Assembly: GCF_002754475.1 (NCBI RefSeq)
Contig: NZ_PEFL01000003.1
Coordinates: 186,001 to 250,000 of the forward strand
Direction of reading: 5' to 3'
DNA from: Comamonas sp. 26
GTDB taxonomy: Bacteria; Pseudomonadota; Gammaproteobacteria; Burkholderiales; Burkholderiaceae_C
Length of the DNA stretch: 64,000 bases
The notes under the pieces: model-generated
Database searches by the model: none
What the model was told of the DNA's origin: nothing
The model's input: the letters and a program-made list of their open reading frames with translations, nothing else
Translations under genes and position numbers: made by a program
Part shown: one piece after another, positions 29,146 through 39,117 of the stretch
Position numbering within the stretch: position 1 is the first letter of the stretch
Layout: each line of letters begins with the position of its first letter

Positions 29146-29483
29146 AGGCTTGACGGCTGACCTGTACGACGGATTCGAGCACCCAGTTGCTGTTACCTAG
29201 GTTAGCTCGAAGGCTCTACTGTTGTGCACCTGATGGAGATGCACTCCCACCCCATCGGAATCACAACTGAGCTCTCAGAGGCTCTTGCGATATGCGTGAG
29301 TACCTCGGTGAGTCTGCTTGATATCGCTGACAAACCAAGCGCCCGACCAAGCCGAGCTAAGCAGCTGAAGATGCAAGCGAGCCTCCGCCTAGCTTACTTA
29401 CACTTCACAAACGGCAATTGAGCGTAATTGCGAATTGCGACATAGGTGCCATGACGACGTGCAGAAAATCTAAGCAGAGCTGC
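29146..29483. other. Intergenic region
   Basis: About 340 bases. A 65-codon frame from GTG at 29224 has no ribosome site or family likeness. No hairpin or repeat noticed. Confidence 0.5.
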
Positions 29484-29960
29484 TCAAATTGATGCGTCGC
29501 TACATGCCACCTTGGCTAAACAAAATCGCAAATGCTCTACATCCGCACGCGATATCCCCTGCAGAAGGGCTTGTTCGATGCGCCGCTCTAGCTCCATCCC
29601 TTTTCGATAGGCAACCCGTCCCTGAGCCGTTGCAGCAAGAGCATGCGTGCGCTTATCTGCGCCCTCTTTACGCACCGCATATCCAGCAGCCTGCAGTTTG
29701 TCCACTAGAGCCATTGTTGACGCCCTGTTAATGCCCAAGCTTCGACCAAGCGTGGCTTGGTCAGCATCATCGTTGTAAACGAGATAAGCCAAGCCCAACA
29801 TCCTGCTAGGCGTGAGCTGAAGGGGTCGAAGTGCGTCGGCATAGGTGTTGTGAAAACGAATCCATGCACGGGACAGATGGAATGCAAGGGTGTCTCCGGT
29901 GTCCCCCAGTTCACTGCCTTCTAGACACCCATTTGCTTCTCGTTGATTGGTCATATCCAT
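29484..29960 (-). CDS. MarR-family transcriptional regulator of the catabolic block
   Basis: 158 residues from ATG at 29960, the first of two nearby ATGs after GGTGG; a GTG at 29975 is possible. The winged helix-turn-helix spans about 45-115: QLTPSRMLGLAYLVYND, LGINRASTMALVDKLQAAGYAVRKEGADKRTHAL with the wing Arg/Asp pattern (KEGADKRTHALAAT) typical of MarR. It is divergent from a feruloyl-CoA-synthetase-like gene, and a perfect 23-bp palindrome lies between them. MarR proteins next to such ligases (CouR, FerC) respond to acyl-CoA products, so a similar CoA-thioester ligand is plausible. Confidence 0.87.
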   Translation of the reverse strand: MDMTNQREANGCLEGSELGDTGDTLAFHLSRAWIRFHNTYADALRPLQLTPSRMLGLAYLVYNDDADQATLGRSLGINRASTMALVDKLQAAGYAVRKEGADKRTHALAATAQGRVAYRKGMELERRIEQALLQGISRADVEHLRFCLAKVACSDASI

Positions 29961-30114
29961 TGAGATTACCACCAAGAATCATTGCTAGTGGATACCTCGT
30001 TGTCGTCCTTTTTTGACCCCAAAGCTCTCGATGCGGCTCACAAATTGCCCACAAATACGATAGGAAATCTCTAGGGGAATCCATAAAGCAAAAGCTCCTT
30101 CAACGTGTTGCTCT

Positions 30115-30137
30115 AATCGTATGTCAGACATACGATT
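30115..30137. promoter_or_regulatory. Palindromic operator, probably for the MarR regulator
   Basis: AATCGTATGTC-A-GACATACGATT is a perfect 11-base inverted repeat around one base. It lies 60 bases before the ligase ATG and 155 bases before the MarR start, the right place to control the ligase promoter. A related half site (ATACGAT) occurs about 60 bases upstream, at 30056-30062. Confidence 0.75.
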
Positions 30138-30196
30138 CGAAAATTCCGATAGTGATTTCGAACTCGGTCAACACAGATTTGAAGGTTTCAATACGC

Positions 30197-31951
30197 ATGT
30201 CTCAAGTGCTTCGTCCGGCTCTCAGTCTTGCTGAACCACTCGCAGCCATCGAACGGCGACGCGACGGTTCGCTGTTGCTAAGGTCCCCACACCAATTGGG
30301 AAATACAGCTCGCTGTGCTTCCGAATGGCTACATAAGTGGTCACAACTCGACCCCAGCCGGACTTTTGTTGCTGAACGCTCGGGCGATGGATGGAGGCGA
30401 GTTAGCTACGCTGAAGCCTTGGATTCCGCACAACGTATTGGACAAGCGCTTGTCCGCCGAAACTTGGGTGTTGACGCACCTGTGATGGTTCTCTCGGAAA
30501 ACAGCGTGGACCATGCGTTGATAGCACTAGGAGCAAGCTACGTCGGCGTGCCGCTGGTTGTCGTCTCGACGGCATATTCGCTCTTGAGTCAGGACCATGA
30601 AAAGCTTCGGAATATTGCCAAGCAGGTGAGTCCAGGGCTCGTTTACGTCTCGGACCCTACGCGGTACCAAAGAGCATTACAGGCAATTGCTATGCCTGCC
30701 ACTTCAATCGAAGAATTGCTTGCTGAGCCTTCAGATGGCACTGCCGAGCGAGCCAATGCAGAGGTTCAACCTACTGACATAGCAAAAATTCTGTTTACCT
30801 CAGGCTCAACGGGCGCACCAAAGGGCGTAATTAATACGCACCGAATGATTACGGCCAATCAGCAGCAGGTACTTCAGATTTGGAAATTTCTAGCAGAGAC
30901 CCCACCCGTTGTTGTTGACTGGCTTCCATGGAGCCACACTTTTGGAGGCAACTTCAACTTCAACATGGTTCTGGCAAACGGCGGGACTCTGTACATCGAT
31001 GGTGGCAAACCGCTGCCTGGCCTCTTCGACGTAACGTTGCGCAACCTTCGCGACGTCTCTCCGACGATGTACTTCAATGTGCCACGCGGATTGGAAATGC
31101 TCTTACCGCATCTCGAATCGGACGCAGAGCTTCGTCAAACGTTCTTCAAGAAGTGTCAGATAGTTTTCTATGCAGCGGCGTCACTTCCAAAGCATGTGTG
31201 GGCTGGCTATGAGCAGCTTGCGGCACAAGAGCGAAACGGAGACATGGCTCTGGTATCGGCTTGGGGTTCCACAGAGACAGCTCCAATGGCTACAGCCGTC
31301 CACTATCCCGGAAGCACCTCTGGAGTAATCGGCCTTCCTGTGCCTGGCTGCGAGGTCAAGCTTGTGCCAACGGCTGGGAAATTGGAAGCAAGGCTACGTG
31401 GACCAAACATTACGCCGGGCTACTGGAAGCAAGAAGAACTCACAAAACAGGCGTTCGACGAGGAAGGCTTCTACTGCATTGGAGACGGTCTCAAGTTTGT
31501 CAAGGACAGTGCTCCTGAACTGGGCCTGATGTTTGACGGCCGAGTCACGGAGGACTTCAAGTTGGTCACTGGCACTTGGGTGCATGTCGGCGCTCTGCGA
31601 GTTCGACTTTTAGAAGCAGCAAAGGGTCTGATTCAGGATGCCGCAATTACAGGTCATGACAGGAGCTGGGTTGGTGCACTCGTATTTCTGAACCCATCCA
31701 TCGCTGCCAGCCTATCAACTATCGAAATTCAGACGAGGCTCCGCGAGGCCCTGCACGTTTTGTCATCTGGCGCGCAAGGAAGCTCACTCATCGTCGCGCG
31801 GCTGCTGCCACTTACAGAACCAGCGTCCCTTGATGCAGGCGAAATTAACGACAAGGCGTACCTCAACCAAGGTGCAGTCCTGCGTCACCGTGCTGCAGAC
31901 GTTGAGCGCCTCTACGCAGACGCTCCTGAGCCTGAAGTCATTCAGGCCTGA
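30197..31951 (+). CDS. Feruloyl-CoA synthetase-like AMP-dependent ligase
   Basis: 584 residues from ATG at 30197 ([21 protein letters not shown]); GTG at 30152 is an alternative. ANL-superfamily motifs: P-loop [49 protein letters not shown], and a [12 protein letters not shown]8 region. The WLPW-HTFGGN-NFN stretch is characteristic of feruloyl-CoA synthetases. The enzyme should activate an aromatic or cinnamic carboxylic acid to its CoA thioester. No feruloyl-CoA hydratase/lyase or aldehyde dehydrogenase is in the window, so the actual substrate and next step are open. First gene of the plus-strand demethylase operon. Confidence 0.82.
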   Translation: MSQVLRPALSLAEPLAAIERRRDGSLLLRSPHQLGNTARCASEWLHKWSQLDPSRTFVAERSGDGWRRVSYAEALDSAQRIGQALVRRNLGVDAPVMVLSENSVDHALIALGASYVGVPLVVVSTAYSLLSQDHEKLRNIAKQVSPGLVYVSDPTRYQRALQAIAMPATSIEELLAEPSDGTAERANAEVQPTDIAKILFTSGSTGAPKGVINTHRMITANQQQVLQIWKFLAETPPVVVDWLPWSHTFGGNFNFNMVLANGGTLYIDGGKPLPGLFDVTLRNLRDVSPTMYFNVPRGLEMLLPHLESDAELRQTFFKKCQIVFYAAASLPKHVWAGYEQLAAQERNGDMALVSAWGSTETAPMATAVHYPGSTSGVIGLPVPGCEVKLVPTAGKLEARLRGPNITPGYWKQEELTKQAFDEEGFYCIGDGLKFVKDSAPELGLMFDGRVTEDFKLVTGTWVHVGALRVRLLEAAKGLIQDAAITGHDRSWVGALVFLNPSIAASLSTIEIQTRLREALHVLSSGAQGSSLIVARLLPLTEPASLDAGEINDKAYLNQGAVLRHRAADVERLYADAPEPEVIQA

Positions 31952-31997
31952 AATCTCTTCTCCAGCTTCCCCTCTCCTTCCTCACTCAGTCTTCAAT

Positions 31998-33344
31998 ATG
32001 CCCTCTCCTGCTGCCCCTCAAACCATCAATTTGGTTAGCGAAGTTCCCTTTGACCCAAACGTCATCACCTACACACGATTTCTCACGAACTATGAAGCTG
32101 CGGAGTACTCCGGATGGGTTGATGAGAGCATGTCCTGGAAAACCCACTGCTACATCGGCGACTGGTCTCCACTCTTGAAAATACAGGTGAGTGGACCAGA
32201 AGCACTCCAGTTTTTCTCCGACATCTCGGTGAACAGCTTCACGAAGTTCGACATAGGTCAGGCCAAGCACGTCATCTTCTGCAACGTTGAAGGCAACGTC
32301 ATGGGTGAGGGAGTACTCATGCGACAAGCAGAAGAGTCGTTCCTCTTCACAAGCGGGACAGGCGTTCCATGGGCCATCTATCAGTTCAACTCTGGCGGTC
32401 GAAGCTATGACGCAGTACTGACCAACCTCACAGACAAACAGTTCATCTTCCAAATTCAAGGTCCCAATGCGCTCTTTGTCGTGGAAAAGGCCATGAAGCA
32501 AAGCGTGCGGGACATCGGCTTTATGCGCTTTCGCAAGGGCAGCATCGAGAATCTGGAGTTCGACATCCTGAGGCAGGGCATGGCCGGCGAGCTGGGATAT
32601 GAGCTACACGGCTCCGCAGAGCATGCAGTTCAAATCTACAACTTGCTACTTAACGCTGGCGAAGAGTTTGGAATCAGGCGCCTCGGCGGTCGCACGAAGT
32701 TGGTGAATCACGTAGAGGCGTGCTTCCCGACACCAACGATTGACTATGCTCCTGCATTTGAGGGTGCTCCCGATTTCCATGACTGGTTTGCCAGTCGTCG
32801 TGGCGTTGGCCCACTGAAATTCTTCCAGAACCATCGTGGTAGCGCGCTGGTGCAAAGCCCCCGGGACTTGCATCGCAATCCATACGAATTGGGCTGGGGA
32901 CGCAACGTCAAATTCGACCATGAGTTCATTGGTCGCCAAGCACTCGAGAAGATGTCTTCAGAGGGGACCAGAGTCATTGTGACGCTCGTATGGAACAGTG
33001 AAGACGTCATGGATGTACACGCATCCCTTTTCAGGAAAGATGAGCGTCCATATCAACCCATGGAGTTGCCACGCGACTATCTCGGTACATTCCAGAGCGA
33101 CCGCGTTGAGGTCCTTGGCAAAGTGGTTGGCGCTACGAGCTCGCGCTGCTACAGCTATCACTTCCGCGAAATGCTGTCTCTTTGCACTATCGACGCGGAG
33201 TTCGCTCAAGAGGGAACCGAAGTTGTGGTTATCTGGGGAGCGAAGGGCCAACGCGAAAAGGCTATTCGAGCCAAGGTAGCCCCCGCCCCCTTCAAGAAAG
33301 ATAACCGTCGCGCAGATGTGGCGGACTTGCCTTCCTACATCTGA
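31998..33344 (+). CDS. LigM/DesA-like tetrahydrofolate-dependent aromatic O-demethylase
   Basis: 448 residues from ATG at 31998. GcvT (aminomethyltransferase) fold: FQIQGPNALFVVEKAM, ILRQGMAGELGYELHG, and C-terminal NPYELGWGRNVKFDHEFIGRQALEK. The last block closely resembles LigM of Sphingobium, which moves the methyl of vanillate or 3-O-methylgallate to tetrahydrofolate. Gene context agrees: purU and folD, which process methyl-THF-derived C1 units, follow in the same direction. No metF is seen in the window, so the chromosomal MetF would have to serve. Only 46 bases separate it from the ligase. Substrate is inferred. Confidence 0.83.
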   Translation: MPSPAAPQTINLVSEVPFDPNVITYTRFLTNYEAAEYSGWVDESMSWKTHCYIGDWSPLLKIQVSGPEALQFFSDISVNSFTKFDIGQAKHVIFCNVEGNVMGEGVLMRQAEESFLFTSGTGVPWAIYQFNSGGRSYDAVLTNLTDKQFIFQIQGPNALFVVEKAMKQSVRDIGFMRFRKGSIENLEFDILRQGMAGELGYELHGSAEHAVQIYNLLLNAGEEFGIRRLGGRTKLVNHVEACFPTPTIDYAPAFEGAPDFHDWFASRRGVGPLKFFQNHRGSALVQSPRDLHRNPYELGWGRNVKFDHEFIGRQALEKMSSEGTRVIVTLVWNSEDVMDVHASLFRKDERPYQPMELPRDYLGTFQSDRVEVLGKVVGATSSRCYSYHFREMLSLCTIDAEFAQEGTEVVVIWGAKGQREKAIRAKVAPAPFKKDNRRADVADLPSYI

Positions 33345-33358
33345 TAGAGGAGATGCTC

Positions 33359-34219
33359 ATGCAAACGCGAAAGTTCGTCATGCGCCTCTCCTGCAAAAAC
33401 AGGCCAGGCATCGTTGCCGCCGTGTCTAGCAAGCTGTTTGAGGCCGGCTTCAACATCCTAGACTCACAACAGTTCGACGATACGGAGACAGATATGTTCT
33501 TCGTGCGTATCGCCGTCGAATGCGAGCAGCAGTTCACCCGGAATGACATGACGGCGCTCATGGTGCCGCTCGTTCAGCGCTTCGAGATGGACCTGGACGT
33601 AAGAGATACGGCGGTCCGCCAACGCGTCGCCATCCTGGCATCCAAGGCTGACCATTGCTTGGCAGACCTGTTGTACCGCTGGAGGTCTGGCGACCTGGAT
33701 ATTGACATTGTGGCCGTGATTTCCAATCACCCAGTGGAGGTCTACCCCAACCTCAACTTAAGTGGTATCACCTTCCACCATATGCCAATGACTCCTGGCG
33801 GCAAAGCTGAGCAGGAAGCGAAGATTCTGGATGTGCTGAAAGACGTCAATGCAGAGCTCGTGGTGCTCGCAAGGTACATGCAGATTCTCTCAGATGACAT
33901 GGCCAGCAAATTGGCTGGTCGTTGCATCAACATCCATCACTCCTTTCTTCCTGGCTTCAAGGGCGCCCGTCCATACCACCAAGCGCACGAACGCGGCGTC
34001 AAGTTGATTGGCGCTACTGCTCACTACGTGACAGCTGACCTCGACGAGGGACCCATCATTGAGCAGGACGTCGAACGTATCAGCCATCGCCATGCGCCAG
34101 ATGAGTTAGTTCGAAAAGGTCGAGATATTGAGCGTCGCGTGCTTGCGCGAGCAGTTCGGTATCACGTTGAAGGCCGGGTGCTTCGTAACGGCACGAAGAC
34201 CGTGGTGTTCCCCGAGTGA
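33359..34219 (+). CDS. purU: Formyltetrahydrofolate deformylase
   Basis: 286 residues. I chose the second ATG (33359) because AGAGGAG lies six bases before it; the ATG at 33353 is too close. The N-terminal ACT domain (RLSCKNRPGIVAAVSSKLFEAGFNI) is followed by the formyl-transferase domain (VISNHPVEVYPN, MPMTPGGKAEQE, HHSFLPGFKGARPYHQAHERGVKLIGATAHY, LDEGPIIEQDV). PurU hydrolyses 10-formyl-THF to formate and THF. Beside LigM-type demethylases it regenerates free THF and disposes of the methyl carbon as formate. It follows the demethylase by 14 bases, so it is co-transcribed. Confidence 0.93.
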   Translation: MQTRKFVMRLSCKNRPGIVAAVSSKLFEAGFNILDSQQFDDTETDMFFVRIAVECEQQFTRNDMTALMVPLVQRFEMDLDVRDTAVRQRVAILASKADHCLADLLYRWRSGDLDIDIVAVISNHPVEVYPNLNLSGITFHHMPMTPGGKAEQEAKILDVLKDVNAELVVLARYMQILSDDMASKLAGRCINIHHSFLPGFKGARPYHQAHERGVKLIGATAHYVTADLDEGPIIEQDVERISHRHAPDELVRKGRDIERRVLARAVRYHVEGRVLRNGTKTVVFPE

Positions 34220-34304
34220 CTCAAGGTCCCTGAGCCTGGAAGTGGGGAAACACCCATAGACCTGGTCAGGGCCTAACTAGCAAGCACATAAACAGGAGAC
34301 AAGA

Positions 34305-35273
34305 ATGCAGAGAAGAGATTTGATAGCAGGTGCACTGGCCTGGACATCTGCAGCAATGCTGCCGACCTACGCTCAGGGAAAGCCAATCCGTATCCTCGTC
34401 GGCTTCCCCCCCGGTGGTTCATCTGATGTACTTGCCAGAGTTTTGGCGGAAGGCCTTAGAGACAAGCTCGATGGTCCGGTACTTGTGGAAAACCGCGCGG
34501 GTGCAGCTGGACGTGTAGCTGTTGAGATACTGAAGTCATCGCCCGCCGACGGCACGACCCTGCTGGTCACGCCCAACGTGGCTGTCACACTGTACCCGCA
34601 CACATACAAACGACTTGGGTATGACGCAGAACGCGATGTGAAGCCTGTGGCACGACTCGCGACATTCCCGCAGCTCATTGGCGTTGGCCCCAAGGTTCCA
34701 ACCTCCGTTAAGACAGTGAAGGACCTAATCACCTGGTTCAAGGCCAATCCGAATTTGGCCTTCTATGGGTCATCTGCTCAAGGCTCTACACCACACTTCG
34801 TCGGACAGATGCTGGGCAAAGCTGCCGGCGTCCATCTAAGCCACGTCTCATACAAAGGCGATGCACCAGCCGTTCAGGACTTGATTGGTGGACAAATTGC
34901 GATGAGCGTTAACCCTCCGGCGGCACAGATGCCTCATGTCAGCTCGGGCAGATTGCGCGTCTTGGCTGTCTCTGGTCCAGAGCGGATGAAGCATCTACCG
35001 GACGTGCCCACCCTCGCAGAGTCGGGCTACCCCATACAAACAACTGATTGGTTTGGTGTTCTGGCACCAAGCGCAATGCCTGCCGCTACCACCCAGAAGG
35101 TGGAATCCGCAATCAAAGCAGCCATGGCCACCGCTGCTGTTCGAGAGGGCATTGAGAAGCTCTTTCTGACGCAAGACTATTTGCCAGCAGCTCAGTTGGC
35201 TAAGGACATCCGTAGCGAATCAGCCCATTGGGCTCCAATCGTGAAGGAGTCAGGTTTCCTTCTTGATGACTAG
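34305..35273 (+). CDS. Bug-type tripartite tricarboxylate transporter substrate-binding protein
   Basis: 322 residues. The signal peptide begins MQRRDLIAGALAW (Tat-like RR) and ends near AYAQGKP. Bug-family motifs: IRILVGFPPGGSSDVLARVLAEGL, ENRAGAAGRVAVEILKSSPADGTTLL, and LPDVPTLAESGYP. These periplasmic proteins bind small carboxylates, including aromatic acids, and normally feed TctAB. No TctA or TctB gene is present in the island, so it is an orphan, as is common in Burkholderiales. It sits between purU and folD, suggesting it binds the pathway substrate. Confidence 0.93.
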   Translation: MQRRDLIAGALAWTSAAMLPTYAQGKPIRILVGFPPGGSSDVLARVLAEGLRDKLDGPVLVENRAGAAGRVAVEILKSSPADGTTLLVTPNVAVTLYPHTYKRLGYDAERDVKPVARLATFPQLIGVGPKVPTSVKTVKDLITWFKANPNLAFYGSSAQGSTPHFVGQMLGKAAGVHLSHVSYKGDAPAVQDLIGGQIAMSVNPPAAQMPHVSSGRLRVLAVSGPERMKHLPDVPTLAESGYPIQTTDWFGVLAPSAMPAATTQKVESAIKAAMATAAVREGIEKLFLTQDYLPAAQLAKDIRSESAHWAPIVKESGFLLDD

Positions 35274-35343
35274 GCATTCGCCAACGGGTCCACCTTAAAG
35301 AAGGTGGGCTCCGGCAATCTATACAGCGTGAAGAGCATATTGA

Positions 35344-36228
35344 ATGGCAGCAAAGAAAATAGATGGGAAGACCGTAGCGGCGGAACTTAGAGCAAAGGTC
35401 GCGGCAGCGGCCCAGCAATGGACGCAGCGCCACGGCAAGGCCCCAGGGCTGGCGGTTGTACTGGTTGGAAATGACCCCGCCAGCGAGGTATACGTACGCA
35501 ACAAAGTGCGGCAAAGCGAGGAGTGCGGAATCTCATCCTACGAGTACAAGCGCGATGCGAGCTGTTCCGAGCAGGAACTCTTGGCGCTCATTGCCTCACT
35601 GAATGCGAACGATGCAGTGCATGGAATCCTCGTGCAGCTTCCACTCCCCAAGCACATCAACACCGCAGTGATACTTGAGAGCATCCTGCCCGAAAAAGAT
35701 GTGGATGGGTTCCACCCTGTGAACGTTGGTCGCTTGAGCAGTGGAATGGAGGGCCTGGTACCTTGCACACCTTATGGTGCGATGGCTTTAATCCAGAGCG
35801 TGCATCCCAAGCTTGATGGGCTTAATGCAGTTGTTGTCGGCCGCTCCAACATCGTTGGCAAACCGATGGCTCAGCTACTGCTGGCACGAAACTGTACAGT
35901 GACCATTGCTCACTCCAGGACGCGTGACTTGCCTGAAGTTGTCAGGCAGGCGGACATTCTGGTTGCAGCGGTCGGGCAGTCCGAGTTCATACGCGGTGAT
36001 TGGATTAAGCCTGGAGCTTGCGTCATTGATGTCGGTATCAATCGCGTTAGTGCAGCTGATGGAAGTACACGACTGCTTGGAGACGTTGCCTTTGACGAAG
36101 CATCCAACGTGGCAGGAGCCATCACCCCAGTCCCAGGCGGGGTAGGCCCGATGACTATTGCATGTTTGCTGCGAAATACCCTCGTAGCTGCTACCCAGTC
36201 GCGGGGAGAGACACTGCCTGCAATCTAA
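35344..36228 (+). CDS. folD: Methylenetetrahydrofolate dehydrogenase/cyclohydrolase
   Basis: 294 residues. FolD oxidises 5,10-methylene-THF to methenyl-THF and hydrolyses it to 10-formyl-THF. Motifs: [16 protein letters not shown], the catalytic-Lys region [55 protein letters not shown] and [15 protein letters not shown]. Within the island it links the demethylase's methyl group (after MetF) to PurU. It is probably a second copy beside a chromosomal housekeeping folD, which I cannot check here. Confidence 0.95.
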   Translation: MAAKKIDGKTVAAELRAKVAAAAQQWTQRHGKAPGLAVVLVGNDPASEVYVRNKVRQSEECGISSYEYKRDASCSEQELLALIASLNANDAVHGILVQLPLPKHINTAVILESILPEKDVDGFHPVNVGRLSSGMEGLVPCTPYGAMALIQSVHPKLDGLNAVVVGRSNIVGKPMAQLLLARNCTVTIAHSRTRDLPEVVRQADILVAAVGQSEFIRGDWIKPGACVIDVGINRVSAADGSTRLLGDVAFDEASNVAGAITPVPGGVGPMTIACLLRNTLVAATQSRGETLPAI

Positions 36229-36307
36229 AACGTCGCAGAAACTCTTCGAGTTAGTAGCCTGATTTCCGCTAAGCATGAAGCTGCTTCTGAGCGGAAGAAC
36301 AAACAAG

Positions 36308-36332
36308 TGTGGGCCACCAGGCTGCCCACACC
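36308..36332. terminator. Hairpin between folD and porin genes
   Basis: GTGTGGGC / GCCCACAC, an 8-bp stem with a 9-base loop between two convergent genes. The T tract is poor, so function as a terminator is likely but not certain. Confidence 0.5.
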
Positions 36333-36349
36333 TGTTATGTCCCCCTTTC

Positions 36350-37444
36350 TCAGAAACTATGACGTAAGCCCGCTCCAAAGCCCGTCTGATTGACACCAGG
36401 CATAGGCGTTCCTCCCGCCTGAGCGCCACTGACTCCGAAAGCAGCATTGCCGCTGTTCTTCACATAGCCCAGCGATGCATAGACCGCAGTACGCTTAGAC
36501 AGATTGTAAGTACCGCGCAGTACTACCAACTGTCCCTTGTCCGAGTTGTCTTTGTACTTGAGCTGGTTGTACTGAGCATCTACCGTCCATGGTCCCATTG
36601 GGTAGGTCACACCCACAAACCATAAATCATTGCGTGGTGACGCGACATATCCATCGTTCTTCCGGCGCATATAGCCCCCACCAATCTTTGCACCACTAAC
36701 CTTCACGTAGCCATTGAGCATGGTGCGCTTGTCAGCCTTGTCGCTACTGGTCAGCCCAGCGAAAGCGCCGGGACCGCCTCGCAGCTCGTCGTGAGCCAGC
36801 GCAGCACCCCACGACGCCGTGTCGTACTTGACCATGGCGGACCACTCACGGCAGGTCTTGGAGTCAGTGCTGCTTTCGCCTGCGCAGTTAGTGCCACCGG
36901 GACTAGGACCAGCATTGACGGCATCGCGGCCGAAGCTATAGGTAGCTCCCAGCGTAAGACCTGAGAATGTCCCCTTGTAAGAAATCGCATTGTCGGTACG
37001 CGCATTGGGGAAATAGCTATCTAAGCTGCCCATTCCATGCAAGCTCGGGCCGATGACATCTGCATCGAGCACAGACCAGAACAGCATGGTGTATTGACGC
37101 CCCAATCCCAGTGAACCCCAAGGGCCGTTCAAGCTAACAACTGACTGGCGACCAAAACCGCGTCCTCCCTGGTTGAAGGCGCCACTGTCGGGGCCGATAC
37201 CCATTTCCAATATGAAGGATGCACTCAGCCCTCCCCCTAGGTCCTCGCGACCGCGGAACCCTAAGCGGGAAGGAACGCTACCTGTCAAATTGGGCATGCG
37301 TGTAAGGCTGGTTTTTGTCGCTCCCACGTTATTCATGTACTCGACAGCGGTGTCCATGATTCCGTAAATTTGGACCGATGATTGCGCATGAGTGACCCCA
37401 CCCAGGCTCACCAATGCGATGGTGCTTGCAATTTTTTTAATCAA
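36350..37444 (-). CDS. Gram-negative porin (Burkholderiales trimeric type)
   Basis: 364 residues. Signal peptide MIKKIASTIALVSLGGVTHAQ, then the porin start SSVQIYGIMDTAVEYM, the typical SRLGFRGREDLGGGLSASFILEMG, RQSVVSLNGPWGSLGLGRQY and terminal Phe in FGAGLRHSF, needed for outer-membrane insertion. It is a general-type porin and would admit the pathway substrate through the outer membrane. Convergent with folD. Two cysteines in the NCAGESSTDSKTC loop are unusual for this family and could form a disulfide-constrained external loop. Confidence 0.95.
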   Translation of the reverse strand: MIKKIASTIALVSLGGVTHAQSSVQIYGIMDTAVEYMNNVGATKTSLTRMPNLTGSVPSRLGFRGREDLGGGLSASFILEMGIGPDSGAFNQGGRGFGRQSVVSLNGPWGSLGLGRQYTMLFWSVLDADVIGPSLHGMGSLDSYFPNARTDNAISYKGTFSGLTLGATYSFGRDAVNAGPSPGGTNCAGESSTDSKTCREWSAMVKYDTASWGAALAHDELRGGPGAFAGLTSSDKADKRTMLNGYVKVSGAKIGGGYMRRKNDGYVASPRNDLWFVGVTYPMGPWTVDAQYNQLKYKDNSDKGQLVVLRGTYNLSKRTAVYASLGYVKNSGNAAFGVSGAQAGGTPMPGVNQTGFGAGLRHSF

Positions 37445-38252
37445 CTTTGTCTCCGTTTTATCAATCTTTGTACTTCTGAAAATCGTCTGAATTTGCTACT
37501 TGTGGATTCGTCCTCCTCTCCTTTAACTACTTGGATATCCACGTTCTGTCGTGGCTTCATGAATGCTTTTTGAGCGCGCTCCGCCCAGCCGTGCCACGGG
37601 CACAGCTGACGTGTTTTTTGCGGAAAACTACGGCTCAGACCTCTTGTGGAAGCTATCGAGACGCCTAGGCGTCGTTACGCCATGAAGTCGGCTGGCAATG
37701 TCCTTTTTCGGGCTAGCGCAAGTCCCGCATGAACTGTCGGTGTGTCAGGAGCGGCCCCATGAATATTTATTATTCATAACTTATTGAGTTACAAATTTTG
37801 TTTATTTTTTATAATTAATTCAACAAAAAAAAGGACTATTCTCCTAGTGCTTTCCCTTCAGGAAAAACGCTACCTCGATGCAAAGTCGGGTCTCAATGTG
37901 GTGTCACCGTAGGCCCTATTTCGACCATTTGCTCTATCAACGATTTCGCTGAACCCATGTCCAGGGTTCAGCATCAACTCACCTGTGCTCTGGCTCCACT
38001 CATGGAAGGTTGTCTCAGCACATGCAGGTAGTAGACAAGGGCGGCCAACGCCGCAAGCTGAACGGCTCAGTCCAGCAACTGGCATGACCAATGAGAGCGA
38101 TAGGCCTTCATCGACATCGTGACTCTGCCAACTAAAGTCAGAGAGCAGACCATTTCGAGAGAGAAACAAGAAGGCCATCATGCGTGGCAAAAATTCCCGC
38201 TTTCAGGCCCAAATCTGACTTGTAGTCTTCATCCACAACGAAGTCGATTGCA
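37445..38252. other. Gene-poor stretch between porin and hydrolase
   Basis: About 800 bases. Contains the porin promoter region, a small AT-rich palindrome ATGAATA-TTTAT-TATTCAT (37763-37781), and AT-rich sequence to 37840. A 106-codon minus-strand frame (37870-38190) shows no family likeness. No transposase remnant recognised. Confidence 0.5.
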
Positions 38253-39041
38253 CTATCTCGAACCGAGAATATGCTCGGTCAGCACATTTGCGAATTGTTC
38301 AGGCGCTTCCACTGGAGGGAAGTGTCCGGCATCGACCTCTTCATGCCGGGCGCCCGCGATACCACTCTTAAATTCAATGCCTGCTGACGCGGGAACCAGA
38401 GGGTCAGTTTTGCCCGTAACAATCAGCGTTGGCGCCTTAATTTGAGGCAGCGTGTCGTGCAAATCGGTATCTCGTAACACGGCAACTGTCGATGCATAGC
38501 CTTCCCGAGGTGTGGTCAAAAACACCGTGCGCAGCGTATCGATATGCGGATTGCCAGTTGCTCTGAATTCCGCCGAAAACATTCGCTCAACCATTGATGT
38601 AGCCAGGGCGTTCAGGCCAACGGTGCGTGCTGTTTCTGCTCGCGCATCCCAACCTCCAGGTGGCGCGTGCATGTGACTTGAGGCACTGCACACAACCAGC
38701 TTTTCAATACGCTCCGGTGCTAGAGCAGCGGCTCTGGCTGCAGTCATTCCTCCGACGGAGATGCCACACACAGAAAATTTGCTCCAGCCAATTTCGTCAG
38801 CCAGTCTCAATAAATCGTTGGCGAGCAAATCCACAGAGTACTCACCAGGTGTGGCCATCGAACCACCGTGGCCGCGCAGGTCGTAGCGAAGCACTTGGAA
38901 GTGAGGTAGCAAGTAAGGAATGGCTAAATCCCAAAGCGAGTGGTCCGCTCCAATGGGGTGAACGAGGATAAGAGGTGCCCGCGAGGGATTACCTTCGAGC
39001 CGGTAGTAGTGACTAGCACCATTGGAAATGAGTTGTGGCAT
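38253..39041 (-). CDS. Alpha/beta hydrolase, 3-oxoadipate enol-lactonase-like
   Basis: 262 residues. The fold has oxyanion region LILVHPIGADHSLWD, nucleophile elbow GISVGG (Ser), acid Asp in VTGKTDPLVP and catalytic His in DAGHFPPVEAPEQF. The DLRGHGGS and APTLIVTGKTDPLVP pattern is common in PcaD-like lactonases and other carboxylic-ester hydrolases. In a Rieske-oxygenase block it could hydrolyse an ester or lactone intermediate. Annotation as pcaD would be overreach without pcaC/pcaI genes nearby. It is the downstream partner of the GntR gene on the minus strand (76-base gap). Confidence 0.83.
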   Translation of the reverse strand: MPQLISNGASHYYRLEGNPSRAPLILVHPIGADHSLWDLAIPYLLPHFQVLRYDLRGHGGSMATPGEYSVDLLANDLLRLADEIGWSKFSVCGISVGGMTAARAAALAPERIEKLVVCSASSHMHAPPGGWDARAETARTVGLNALATSMVERMFSAEFRATGNPHIDTLRTVFLTTPREGYASTVAVLRDTDLHDTLPQIKAPTLIVTGKTDPLVPASAGIEFKSGIAGARHEEVDAGHFPPVEAPEQFANVLTEHILGSR

Positions 39042-39117
39042 ATGGCTTTTTTGGGTTGAGGAGGGGCTGCCCCACGGACTAAATCCGTGCGGTTAATACA
39101 TGAATATGGTTAAGGTT

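Noticed and set aside
29224..29421. 65-codon plus-strand ORF between the nuclease and MarR genes
   Set aside because: GTG start, no ribosome site, no recognisable motif, ordinary length for chance in GC-rich DNA.
37870..38190. 106-codon minus-strand ORF between porin and hydrolase genes
   Set aside because: No similarity to any family I know, no ribosome site; possibly remnant sequence.
38253..39041. Naming the hydrolase pcaD
   Set aside because: No other beta-ketoadipate pathway genes are nearby, and the fold alone does not fix the substrate.
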